Assembly: GCA_900548545.1 (NCBI GenBank)
Contig: URKX01000054.1
Location: forward strand, 1-7,357
Direction: 5' to 3'
Length of the DNA: 7,357 nucleotides
DNA from: an uncultured Oscillospiraceae bacterium
GTDB taxonomy: Bacteria > Bacillota > Clostridia > Oscillospirales > Acutalibacteraceae
The notes under the pieces are model-generated. The model was given only the letters and a program-made list of their open reading frames with translations, searched no databases and was not told where the DNA came from. Shown here piece after piece: positions 1 through 5,934 of this stretch (its first letter is position 1; each line of letters starts with the position of its first letter). Both the position numbers and the translations under genes were made by a program.

Positions 1-205
1 CCTGCTTGGCCGCGAAACGGAGCATGGTGTTCTTGACGATCGAATATTCGACGCCAGCCTCCCGCAGTTCCTTGCGCAGCTTCGTGTCATCGGCGACAGT
101 GATGCCTTTGTAATCGACCAGAACGCCGGCAGTCGCAGCCTTCAGCTTTTCAGTCAGCGCGACAACCTCGTCCTTTTTCCTCTGGAGAATCTTCTCGCTT
201 GGCAA
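1..205 (-). CDS. rplJ: 50S ribosomal protein L10, 5' part (cut by window edge)
   Basis: This encodes the N-terminal 68 residues of ribosomal protein L10, which anchors the L7/L12 stalk on the large ribosomal subunit and also represses its own operon by binding the leader RNA. The translation begins (M)PSEKILQRKKDEVVALTEK and continues with AGVLVDYKGI, DDTKLRKELREAGVEY and VKNTMLRFAAK, all characteristic of the L10 N-terminal domain that binds 23S rRNA. The family is usually about 165-175 residues, so roughly 100 residues lie outside the window. The start is a TTG (205-203): GGAGG lies 9 bases upstream, an in-frame TGA at 214-212 excludes anything further upstream, and the next in-frame ATG falls deep inside the conserved domain. 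Upstream lie the L10 leader, its attenuator and a strong promoter. Codons such as TCG, ACG and GCG recur here, whereas ppdK at the other end of the window favours TCC and ACC. Confidence 0.95.
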   Translation of the reverse strand, partial: MPSEKILQRKKDEVVALTEKLKAATAGVLVDYKGITVADDTKLRKELREAGVEYSIVKNTMLRFAAKQ

Positions 206-219
206 ATTCGTTCACCTCC
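203..219 (-). promoter_or_regulatory. rplJ ribosome binding site and TTG start
   Basis: On the minus strand GGAGG (219-215) is followed by TGAACGAAT and TTG. The TGA at 214-212 is in frame with rplJ, so translation must begin at or after the TTG, and the spacing of 9 bases fits. This fixes a non-ATG start for a gene expected to be highly expressed. Confidence 0.85.
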
Positions 220-286
220 AAGTCGTTCATCAATCGGGCACGCAGGCCCGGCGGCGGATGTCATCCGCCCGAAACCGTCCCGGCGC

Positions 287-322
287 AAACAAAAACGGCT
301 CTTTCCACGGATGGAAAGAGCC
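287..322 (-). terminator. Attenuator-type intrinsic terminator in the L10 leader
   Basis: On the minus strand an 11-base arm GGCTCTTTCCA (322-312), a TCCG loop (311-308) and a perfectly complementary arm TGGAAAGAGCC (307-297) are followed by GTTTTTGTTT. This is a textbook Rho-independent terminator lying about 80 bases before the rplJ start, inside its leader. Such a position implies conditional termination of the rplJ operon. An upstream GGAAAGG (362-356) could pair with the 5' arm (319-313, one G-U pair) and act as anti-terminator; that pairing is inference. Confidence 0.88.
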
Positions 323-422
323 TGTTAACCGCGTAAATATACACGGATATCCGCACCTTTCCTCGGCAGGCAAGACAATCTGTCTTTTCTGTCCTTTTGG
401 ACACCTGCTGTCTTAGGACAGC
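297..422 (-). ncRNA. Ribosomal protein L10 leader (autoregulatory 5' UTR)
   Basis: The minus-strand transcript from about base 422 contains AGACAGCAGGTG (412-401) and the complementary CCTGCCGAGG (370-361), the hallmark core of the L10 leader that binds the L10-(L12)n complex. Between them lie two local hairpins, GTCC-AAAA-GGAC (402-391) and AAGACA-GAT-TGTCTT (386-372). The leader ends in the attenuator stem at 322-297. Its position between the end of rplA and rplJ is the normal one in Firmicutes. Known biology of the family: excess L10 binds the leader and lowers rplJ-rplL expression. I recognise it from the core motif and position; a covariance-model search was not run. Confidence 0.85.
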
Positions 423-428
423 TTTTAT

Positions 429-457
429 AGTATACCATCCCGCTTGCGGGATGTCAA
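429..457 (-). promoter_or_regulatory. Strong sigma-A promoter of the rplJ operon
   Basis: On the minus strand TTGACA (457-452), a 17-base spacer and TATACT (434-429) match consensus at 11 of 12 positions. The predicted transcription start is near base 422, just at the beginning of the L10 leader. The spacer carries an 8-base inverted repeat that is described separately. Confidence 0.9.
436..453. repeat. Perfect inverted repeat within the rplJ promoter spacer
   Basis: On the minus strand CATCCCGC (453-446), AA, and GCGGGATG (443-436) form perfect 8-base arms with a 2-base centre, almost filling the space between the -35 and -10 boxes. It overlaps the last two bases of the -35 box. It could be a dimeric operator or chance; no repressor can be named. 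Confidence 0.7.
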
Positions 458-460
458 GAC

Positions 461-490
461 GCTTTTGCGGGGCATGCGCCCCGCAAAAGC
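461..490. repeat. Large near-perfect palindrome after the L1 tail
   Basis: Arms GCTTTTGCGGGGC (461-473) and GCCCCGCAAAAGC (478-490) are perfectly complementary over 13 bases around ATGC. It lies 14 bases past the stop codon at 505 and 3 bases before the rplJ -35 box. Position suggests a transcription-ending or mRNA-protecting hairpin for the gene on the right. However, there is no T tract after the stem on either strand; the T and A runs lie inside the arms, so it is not a canonical intrinsic terminator. Confidence 0.75.
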
Positions 491-504
491 GAATCGATCA
501 GCAA

Positions 505-600
505 TTAAACGAACCGGCCAGGATTGATCTTGATGCCAGGCCCCATCGTCGTGGCGACGACGCAGCTCTTGACATACTGGCCCTTGGCGGCGCTGGGCTT
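505..600 (-). pseudogene. rplA: 3' end of ribosomal protein L1 gene fused to unrelated upstream sequence
   Basis: The last 31 residues of the 505-1335 frame (KPSAAKGQYVKS, then VVATTMGPGIKINP, then GRFV) match the conserved C-terminus of L1, whose family pattern is KPxxAKGxYxKSxxVxxTMGPGxK. L1 is normally about 230 residues and its other ~200 residues are absent here. In Firmicutes rplA sits immediately before the L10 leader and rplJ, exactly as this fragment does, so it is in its normal place relative to what follows but not to what precedes. The join to the lipoprotein part lies close to base 600; shared bases could move it slightly either way. It cannot make functional L1 as it stands. Confidence 0.85.
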
Positions 601-1335
601 GTAATAGGTGGAGTCAGTGTCATGGTCGGCCGCGTATTCGTCAGCAGCTTCGGAGAGGGTCATGTCCCCGGAGTTGATCTTATCCACATAGGACTGCAGC
701 TCCTCCTTGAGAGCGTCCTGCTCGTCAGCGGAGAGGGTTTCGCTCTCACCGTCGTCGTTGGTGGTGGTCAGGGACACAAAGAAGTATTCATAGCTGTAGT
801 AGTTGTCGGTGAAATAGTCCTTCAACTCATTGTCAGCCAGAGCCAGCTCGCCGCCCTCATCGTACATGGCCTTCATCACTTTCTGATATTTGGCGTTGTA
901 CTGGGAGTAGGCTTGGTCAAAGGAAGCCTTGGCAATGCCCAGCTCATCCTCGAACATACTCTGGTAGTATGCCCAGAAGCTGTCCGTGGTGCTGCTGATG
1001 GTATCCTGATCCTCCTGGGTGAGCTCCAGGCCGTATTCGTCGAACTTGTCGCCGATGTAGTAATAGGACTGCAGGTAACTCATAGCCCGGTCCTTGATCC
1101 ACTGGGTGGCGTCTTCGCCATCGATCTCAGCCTTGAGCACCTGGGTTTCGGTGTCCACCTTCTGCATGGCCTCCGAATAGGCGCTGTACAGGTAATAGAT
1201 ATACCCGCCGATGGGCATGGTGTCGTCGCCCTGACGGGCAGCCCAGGTTTTATTTTCATCGTAACAGCCGGCAAAGCTCAGGCACATGGCCAGGGCCAGC
1301 ATACCGGCAATGGCGCGTTTCCAAATGTTTCTCAT
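505..1335 (-). CDS. Chimeric frame: PrsA/SurA-like lipoprotein N-terminal part joined to L1 C-terminus
   Basis: Residues 1-24 are a lipoprotein signal peptide: basic MRNIWKR, a hydrophobic stretch from about 8 to 23, and the lipobox FAGC with Cys24 as the lipidation site, so the protein would be exported and anchored outside the membrane. Residues 25-245 are acidic, Tyr/Ala-rich and mostly helical in character (GGYIYYLYSAYSEA, then DNELKDYFTDNYYSYEYFFVS), resembling the N-terminal chaperone region of PrsA/SurA-type foldases. Such a gene commonly follows mfd in Clostridia, which supports the call; no parvulin isomerase domain is reached. Residues 246-276 are instead the C-terminus of ribosomal protein L1, so the lipoprotein is truncated and the frame is a chimera. 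The ATG at 1335 has a modest AAAGG 10 bases upstream, and a sigma-A promoter lies at 1383-1411. The foldase assignment is inference; the signal peptide and the L1 tail are seen directly. Confidence 0.75.
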   Translation of the reverse strand: MRNIWKRAIAGMLALAMCLSFAGCYDENKTWAARQGDDTMPIGGYIYYLYSAYSEAMQKVDTETQVLKAEIDGEDATQWIKDRAMSYLQSYYYIGDKFDEYGLELTQEDQDTISSTTDSFWAYYQSMFEDELGIAKASFDQAYSQYNAKYQKVMKAMYDEGGELALADNELKDYFTDNYYSYEYFFVSLTTTNDDGESETLSADEQDALKEELQSYVDKINSGDMTLSEAADEYAADHDTDSTYYKPSAAKGQYVKSCVVATTMGPGIKINPGRFV

Positions 1336-1382
1336 GGGTGATCAGCCTTTCAAAAAGATGTTAATTGCAAAGAACGACAAAC

Positions 1383-1411
1383 ATTATACCCCACTTTTCC
1401 AGGTTTGTCTA
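1383..1411 (-). promoter_or_regulatory. Sigma-A promoter of the lipoprotein gene
   Basis: On the minus strand TAGACA (1411-1406), a 17-base spacer and a perfect TATAAT (1388-1383) lie in the 99-base gap after mfd. The predicted start is near base 1376, giving a leader of about 40 bases. The lipoprotein gene can therefore be expressed independently of pth-mfd. No intrinsic terminator separates mfd from this promoter, so read-through is also possible. Confidence 0.85.
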
Positions 1412-1434
1412 CACGGAAATTGTGAACAGGGCCC

Positions 1435-4400
1435 TTAAACAGAGGCAGTTTCCTGCATGGCGGTGAGAATTTCCCCCAGGGCCTGGGTGGGGGGCTGTCC
1501 GCCCATTTTCACGCTGATGTAAGGCTTGCTGCCGGCGCTCAAAAGCACCCGGCCGCCCAAAGCCTTGATCAAGGGGGCCACCTGGTCCATGTCGAATTTC
1601 TCCTTGTAAATCAGCAGGGAATCCCCTTGCTGTTTCACCTCGGTGACGCCCAGCCGGGCGGCGGTGTTGCGCAGCAGTGCCACATCCAAAAGCCCTTTCA
1701 CAGAGGCGGGGGGCTCGCCAAACCGGTCGATCAACTCGTCCAAAACGTCCATAGAGTCCTCTTGGGTTTCCACTTCGGCGATGCGCCGGTATACATCCAG
1801 CCGCAAGCTCAAGCTGTCGATATAGCTTTCAGGGATGTGTGCCTGCACCTGCATATCCACCAGGCAGTCCTGGTCCACCGGGCGGGCGGGTGTTTCGCCT
1901 TTCATCAGGGACACGGCCTCGTTTAACAGCTTCACATACATATCATAGCCCACGGCTTCCATATGGCCGTGCTGTTCGCCGCCCAGGATGTTGCCGGCGC
2001 CCCGGATCTCCAAATCCCGCATGGCGATCTTAAAGCCAGAGCCGAACTCGGTAAACTCCCGGATGGCAGAAAGCCTCTTTTGGGCAATCTCCGTGAGTGC
2101 CTTGTTAGGCGTGTAAGTGAGGTAGGCATAGGCCCGCCGGTTGCTGCGGCCCACCCGGCCCCGCAGCTGGTGCAGCTGGGAAAGGCCCATCCGGTCGGCG
2201 TTTTCAATGATCAGCGTGTTGGCGGTGGGCACATCCACCCCTGTTTCAATGATGGTGGTGCACACCAGCACATCGATCTCATGGTCCAAAAGCTGCCGCC
2301 ACACCTCGGAAAGCTCCTCCTCGCTCATCTTGCCGTGGCCGTAGCCAATGCGGGCGTCGGGCACCATTTGCTGGATGCGGGAAACGGTGCTCTGGATGGA
2401 GGCCACATCGTTGTGGAGGTAGTACACCTGCCCGCCACGGCGCAGTTCCCGGCGGATGGCATCCCCAATCACTCCAGCGTCATATTCCAGCACATAGGTC
2501 TGCACCGGGTGGCGGTCGTGGGGGGCTTCTTCGATCACGGACATATCCCGGATGCCGGAAAGTGCCATGTTCAGTGTCCGGGGGATGGGGGTGGCGGAGA
2601 GGGTGAGCACGTCGGCAGTGTTGCACATCTGCTTCAGCTTTTCCTTTTGGGCCACGCCAAAGCGCTGTTCCTCATCGATGATCACAAGGCCCAAGTCGTG
2701 GAACCGCACGTCCTTGGAAACCAGCCGGTGGGTGCCCACCACAATGTCCACGCTGCCCCGCTTCACCCGGCGGAGGATCTCATCCTGCTGCCGGGGGGTG
2801 CGGAACCGGGAGAGCAGCTCCACCTCAATGGGGAAGCCCTCCATGCGCCGCAGGATGGTCTGATAGTGCTGCCAGGCCAGGATGGTGGTGGGTACCAGGA
2901 TGGCACACTGTTTTCCAGAGGTGACGCATTTGAAAGCGGCCCGCAGGGCAACTTCCGTTTTGCCGAAGCCCACGTCGCCGCAGAGCAGGCGGTCCATGGG
3001 GACTTCCCGTTCCATGTCGTCTTTGATCTCGCTGATGCAGCGCAGCTGGTCCTCAGTTTCGTCGAACTCAAAGTGGGATTCAAAATCGTGCTGCCATTCG
3101 CCGTCCGGCGGGAAGGCAAAGCCCTTGGTCTGCATCCGCTGGGCGTACAGCTGGATCAGCTCTTTGGCGATGTCTTTCACAGCTTTGCGGACCTTTGTCT
3201 TCTGCCGCTGCCAGTCGGCGCCTCCCAAGCGGCTGAGCTTAACGGAGGAATCCTCCCGGGGGCCGATATACTTGCTCACCAGATCCAGCTGGGTGACCGG
3301 AACGTACAGGGTGTCGTTTTTGGCGTAGCGCACCTTGATGTAGTCTTTAGTGACACCGTTCATCTCCAGCTTGTGGATGCCTTCAAACTGGCCGATGCCG
3401 TGGGTGGCGTGGACCACATAATCCCCCGGGGCCAGCTCGGACAGGCTGGAGATCTCCCGGCTGTTTTTGTCCCGCTTCACCCGTTTGCGTTTGACTTCCG
3501 TCATACGGCCGTGGGTGATTAAAGCAAAGTTGGCGTCGGGAAGTTCAAACCCCGACGAAAGGGATCCCCGTGTCACCGTGACCGTCCCGGGGTTGACAAC
3601 AGATACGCTGTCCAGCCAAGCGGCAGGCAGTCCGGCGCGTTTCAAGTCTTCTGCCAGAGCTTTCCCGGCCCGCTCGGTTCCGGTGAGCACTGCGCAAGCC
3701 CGCCCCTGGCTCAGAAACGCTTGCAGGTCCTCTACCATCAGCTCCACACCGCCGCCCCAGGGGGACAGTTGCTTGGCAGTCATGTTCACCAAGGTTTTGG
3801 TGGGCACCTCATAGCTGCCCCGGGCAAACAAGTCCAGAAACAGGGTGGGGATCTTCTCCGACATGGACAGTGCGTAGGCCCAGTCCTCGCTGAACTGGTC
3901 CAATCCTTTGCAAAGCAGGCCTTCCGCCAGATAGCTCTTTGCGTCTTCGCCCCATTGCCAAAGGGAGGTGCGCATCCGTTCTTTCAATTTGTTCCCCTCG
4001 GAGAAAAACACAAGGCTGTCCTCCGGGGGGAAATAGTCAAACAAAGTGGCTGTTTCCGGGTAGACCAGGGAGATAAACTTGTCAATGGAGCCGATGCGCA
4101 GCCCGTTTTTCAATTTGTCCGCTTCCCCGTGGAGGACTTCCTTTGCCTTGGGGGCTGTTTTTCCCCGCAGGGAGGCAGCCAGTTTCTCAATTTTTTGGGC
4201 CAAGGCTGCCGGTTTTTCCGGGATCACTTCCACGCAGGGGGCCAAAGTCACCTGGGGGATGGCGTCAGTCCGGCGCTGGCTCTCAATATCAAAGTTGGAC
4301 AGGGAATCCACTTCGTCCCCCCAGAATTCCACCCGCACCGGGGCGTTGGCGCTGGGGGAGAAGAAGTCCACAATGCCGCCCCGGTGGCTGAACTGTCCGG

Positions 4401-4905
4401 GCCCTTCGATCTGGTCTTCCCTGGTGTAGCCGCAACGGACCAAGGCCTCCAACAGCTGGCCGATCTCCAATTGGTCCCCTGGTTGCAGGGTGAAGAGGCG
4501 CTTTTCCAGCTGTTCAGGCCCCATAGTGTATTGCAGGGCAGCATCCATACAGGCGATCACACAGTCGCAATCGCCATGTTGCAGCTTGGAAAGAGCTTCC
4601 AGACGCAGCCGCTCGTATTCGTGGGAAGTCCCTGCCGTGTCCCGGAAGTTAAAATCCCGCAGGGGATAGGTGACGGGCTTCATTCCCAATGCGGATAAGT
4701 CCTCCTGGAAGCGCTGGGCTTCCGCTTCGTCAGCGGCGATCACCAGTGCCTGCTTGCCCAGCTTTTGACAAAGGCTGGCGATCAGGCAGCACTTGTGCAC
4801 CCCGGAAAGCCCTGTCACTGCCCCAGGGACTGCCCCTTTGGCCACCGCTGCTTCCAGGCGGACGTAATCGGGCCAGCGCTCCAGGGCGCTGCGGATCAAT
4901 TTCAT
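1435..4905 (-). CDS. mfd: Transcription-repair coupling factor Mfd
   Basis: Mfd is an ATP-driven DNA translocase that dislodges RNA polymerase stalled at DNA damage and recruits UvrA for nucleotide excision repair. The 1156-residue product is full length for the family. Residues about 1-200 are the UvrB-like module, with a degenerate Walker A at TGLSGVHKCC (31-40), as usual for this ATPase-dead domain. Residues about 489-560 are the CarD-like RNA polymerase-interacting domain (GDYVVHATHGIGQFEG). The motor carries Walker A GDVGFGKT (643-650), motif Ia VPTTILAW (671-678), the DEEQ box (744-747), SATPIPRT (770-777), TTIIETGVDVP (883-893) and QLRGRVGR (913-920). The translocation-in-repair motif lies around 945-985, and the autoinhibitory C-terminal domain around 1030-1110. 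The ATG is preceded by AGGAGG with 6 bases spacing. It starts 39 bases after pth, with no promoter in the gap, so the two are co-transcribed. Confidence 0.98.
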   Translation of the reverse strand: MKLIRSALERWPDYVRLEAAVAKGAVPGAVTGLSGVHKCCLIASLCQKLGKQALVIAADEAEAQRFQEDLSALGMKPVTYPLRDFNFRDTAGTSHEYERLRLEALSKLQHGDCDCVIACMDAALQYTMGPEQLEKRLFTLQPGDQLEIGQLLEALVRCGYTREDQIEGPGQFSHRGGIVDFFSPSANAPVRVEFWGDEVDSLSNFDIESQRRTDAIPQVTLAPCVEVIPEKPAALAQKIEKLAASLRGKTAPKAKEVLHGEADKLKNGLRIGSIDKFISLVYPETATLFDYFPPEDSLVFFSEGNKLKERMRTSLWQWGEDAKSYLAEGLLCKGLDQFSEDWAYALSMSEKIPTLFLDLFARGSYEVPTKTLVNMTAKQLSPWGGGVELMVEDLQAFLSQGRACAVLTGTERAGKALAEDLKRAGLPAAWLDSVSVVNPGTVTVTRGSLSSGFELPDANFALITHGRMTEVKRKRVKRDKNSREISSLSELAPGDYVVHATHGIGQFEGIHKLEMNGVTKDYIKVRYAKNDTLYVPVTQLDLVSKYIGPREDSSVKLSRLGGADWQRQKTKVRKAVKDIAKELIQLYAQRMQTKGFAFPPDGEWQHDFESHFEFDETEDQLRCISEIKDDMEREVPMDRLLCGDVGFGKTEVALRAAFKCVTSGKQCAILVPTTILAWQHYQTILRRMEGFPIEVELLSRFRTPRQQDEILRRVKRGSVDIVVGTHRLVSKDVRFHDLGLVIIDEEQRFGVAQKEKLKQMCNTADVLTLSATPIPRTLNMALSGIRDMSVIEEAPHDRHPVQTYVLEYDAGVIGDAIRRELRRGGQVYYLHNDVASIQSTVSRIQQMVPDARIGYGHGKMSEEELSEVWRQLLDHEIDVLVCTTIIETGVDVPTANTLIIENADRMGLSQLHQLRGRVGRSNRRAYAYLTYTPNKALTEIAQKRLSAIREFTEFGSGFKIAMRDLEIRGAGNILGGEQHGHMEAVGYDMYVKLLNEAVSLMKGETPARPVDQDCLVDMQVQAHIPESYIDSLSLRLDVYRRIAEVETQEDSMDVLDELIDRFGEPPASVKGLLDVALLRNTAARLGVTEVKQQGDSLLIYKEKFDMDQVAPLIKALGGRVLLSAGSKPYISVKMGGQPPTQALGEILTAMQETASV

Positions 4906-4944
4906 AAAGATCCTCCTTTCTGAGAAAAACGGTAGGGGGATGGC

Positions 4945-5553
4945 TCAGCTGTTGTACAGGTTCATAGCCCGGTCAATGTCCCCTTGTGCAATCAGCTCTG
5001 CGGCAGCCGCGGCGTTTTCCAAGGCGGCAGCAAGGTTTTTCTGCTGGGTTTCCGAGAAGCGGGAGAGTACCCAGTCGGCCAGGTTGTAGTCGGGATGGGG
5101 CTTTTTCCCCACCCCCAGCTTGATCCGGGGGAATTGATCCGAGCCAGTGAGGTAAATGATATTCTTCATGCCGTTGTGGCCGCCGTCGCTGCCTTTGCGG
5201 CGAATGCGCAGTTGGCCGGGTTCCAGGTTGATGTCGTCAAAAATGACCAGGACTTTTTCCGGAGGCAGCTTGTAAAAGGCCATGGCTTCCTGCACCGACT
5301 GACCGCTTAAGTTCATATAGGTAGAGGGCTTTAGGAGCAGGGCTTTCTTCCCTGCTAGGGAGCATTCTCCCACGGTGCCTTTGAACTTGATGCGCTTGAT
5401 CTCTATATGGTGTTTTTGCGCAATGGTTTCCACTGCCATAAAGCCGGCGTTGTGCCGGGTGTTTTCATATTGTTTCCCAGGGTTTCCCAAACCCACCACC
5501 AGGAATTCCACAGGGCCGGGGAGGGGGGGGCTTTTTTGTAAAAAACGAAGCAT
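4945..5553 (-). CDS. pth: Peptidyl-tRNA hydrolase
   Basis: Pth cleaves the ester bond of peptidyl-tRNAs released from stalled ribosomes, recycling tRNA in the cytoplasm. The 202-residue product contains all family signatures: VGLGNPGKQYENTRHNAG (20-37) with the tRNA-contacting Asn24 and catalytic His34 (Asn10 and His20 in E. coli), KPSTYMNLSG (75-84) with Asn81, FDDINLEPG (105-113) with Asp106, and GSDGGHNGMKNI (121-132) with Asn127. The open frame continues upstream to 5790, but the ATG at 5553 has GGAGG 11 bases upstream and the extra residues are unlike the family. This start still gives about 14 more residues than E. coli Pth; a GTG at residue 15 would match family length but has no Shine-Dalgarno. 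Codons 6-12 contain A6 and C8 runs. It is the first gene of the pth-mfd operon. Confidence 0.96.
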   Translation of the reverse strand: MLRFLQKSPPLPGPVEFLVVGLGNPGKQYENTRHNAGFMAVETIAQKHHIEIKRIKFKGTVGECSLAGKKALLLKPSTYMNLSGQSVQEAMAFYKLPPEKVLVIFDDINLEPGQLRIRRKGSDGGHNGMKNIIYLTGSDQFPRIKLGVGKKPHPDYNLADWVLSRFSETQQKNLAAALENAAAAAELIAQGDIDRAMNLYNS

Positions 5554-5602
5554 GGATGGTTTACCTCCGTTAGAATGGGGATTGCCGCAGGTACGACAGC
5601 AG

Positions 5603-5627
5603 GGCGGGCCGGAAACTCCGGCCCGCC
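5603..5627. repeat. GC-rich perfect hairpin in the pth leader
   Basis: On the minus strand GGCGGGCCGGA (5627-5617), GTT, and TCCGGCCCGCC (5613-5603) form a perfect 11-base stem with a 3-base loop. It starts about 50 bases before the pth ATG, within the predicted pth 5' UTR. The minus strand has no T tract after it (CTGCTGTCG), so it does not look like an intrinsic terminator for leftward transcription; on the plus strand it is followed by TAATAAAAC, also weak. A leader stability or regulatory hairpin is the best guess. Confidence 0.75.
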
Positions 5628-5658
5628 TAATAAAACTATAATAAATCTCTTTAATATT

Positions 5659-5687
5659 ATTATGCCAGAGGAACCACGGTTTTGCAA
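5659..5687 (-). promoter_or_regulatory. Candidate sigma-A promoter for pth-mfd
   Basis: On the minus strand TTGCAA (5687-5682), a 17-base spacer and CATAAT (5664-5659) lie about 106 bases before the pth start. Four of six bases match at -35 and five of six at -10. The predicted transcription start near 5652 places the GC-rich hairpin inside the leader. It is the best leftward candidate I found in the AT-rich gap. Confidence 0.55.
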
Positions 5688-5777
5688 GCCTTTCCTCAAA
5701 GGAAAAATAAAAATCCTCGCTTTCTTCTTGAAAAGATGCAAGCCGCGAAAAATATTTGGATTTCTTCCATTTAGCTA

Positions 5778-5806
5778 TAGAATTTTGCAAAAAACTTTGC
5801 TATAAT
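5778..5806 (+). promoter_or_regulatory. Extended -10 promoter of ppdK
   Basis: A perfect TATAAT (5801-5806) is preceded by TGC (5798-5800), giving an extended -10 element. The -35 at 17-base spacing is weak (TAGAAT, 5778-5783), which extended -10 promoters tolerate. The predicted start near 5813 gives a leader of about 120 bases. A short inverted repeat GCAAA-AAAC-TTTGC (5788-5792 and 5796-5800) abuts the -10 box. Confidence 0.75.
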
Positions 5807-5812
5807 TCTCCA

Positions 5813-5934
5813 TAGGAACCCCAATGGACGGGCTTTTTTGGCCTGCCCGGGCATTCCCATTCTGCTGTCACCCGGAAGGGCCATGGCCGTTTGGCCCGGC
5901 GTCCGGTTGAACATTTTTAGGAGGTAAGATACCA
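5813..5934 (+). other. ppdK 5' leader
   Basis: This untranslated stretch is GC-rich and contains several short possible stems: CGGGC/GCCCG (5829-5833 with 5845-5849), a GGCCATGGCC palindrome (5879-5888), and GGGCC/GGCCC (5878-5882 with 5893-5897). It ends in GGAGG (5920-5924) 10 bases before the ATG. I recognise no riboswitch class, T-box or terminator in it. Confidence 0.5.

Noticed and set aside
150..230. Small frame starting at ATG 230 that overlaps the rplJ start in another frame (26 codons)
   Set aside because: It has no Shine-Dalgarno of its own, its product resembles nothing known, and the overlapping GGAGG is best placed for rplJ.
505..1335. A novel ribosome-linked lipoprotein or moonlighting L1 fusion
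   Set aside because: The L1 part is only the last 31 residues, lacks the RNA-binding domains, and sits in its normal place before the L10 leader; a chimera or rearrangement explains it better.
1963..3522. Long plus-strand open frame (519 codons) and others at 3721-4698 and 397-1341
   Set aside because: They lie antisense to mfd and the lipoprotein gene, have low-complexity His/Val/Gly-rich products with no recognisable domain, and arise from codon bias on the opposite strand.
5554..5790. N-terminal extension of pth to an ATG at 5790 (79 more residues)
   Set aside because: The extra residues are unlike the family, cross the predicted promoter and the GC hairpin, and the ATG at 5553 has a good Shine-Dalgarno.
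5821..5850. Possible terminator from CGGGC, a T run and GCCCG in the ppdK leader
   Set aside because: The T run lies in the loop, not after the stem, and the stem is only 5 bases.
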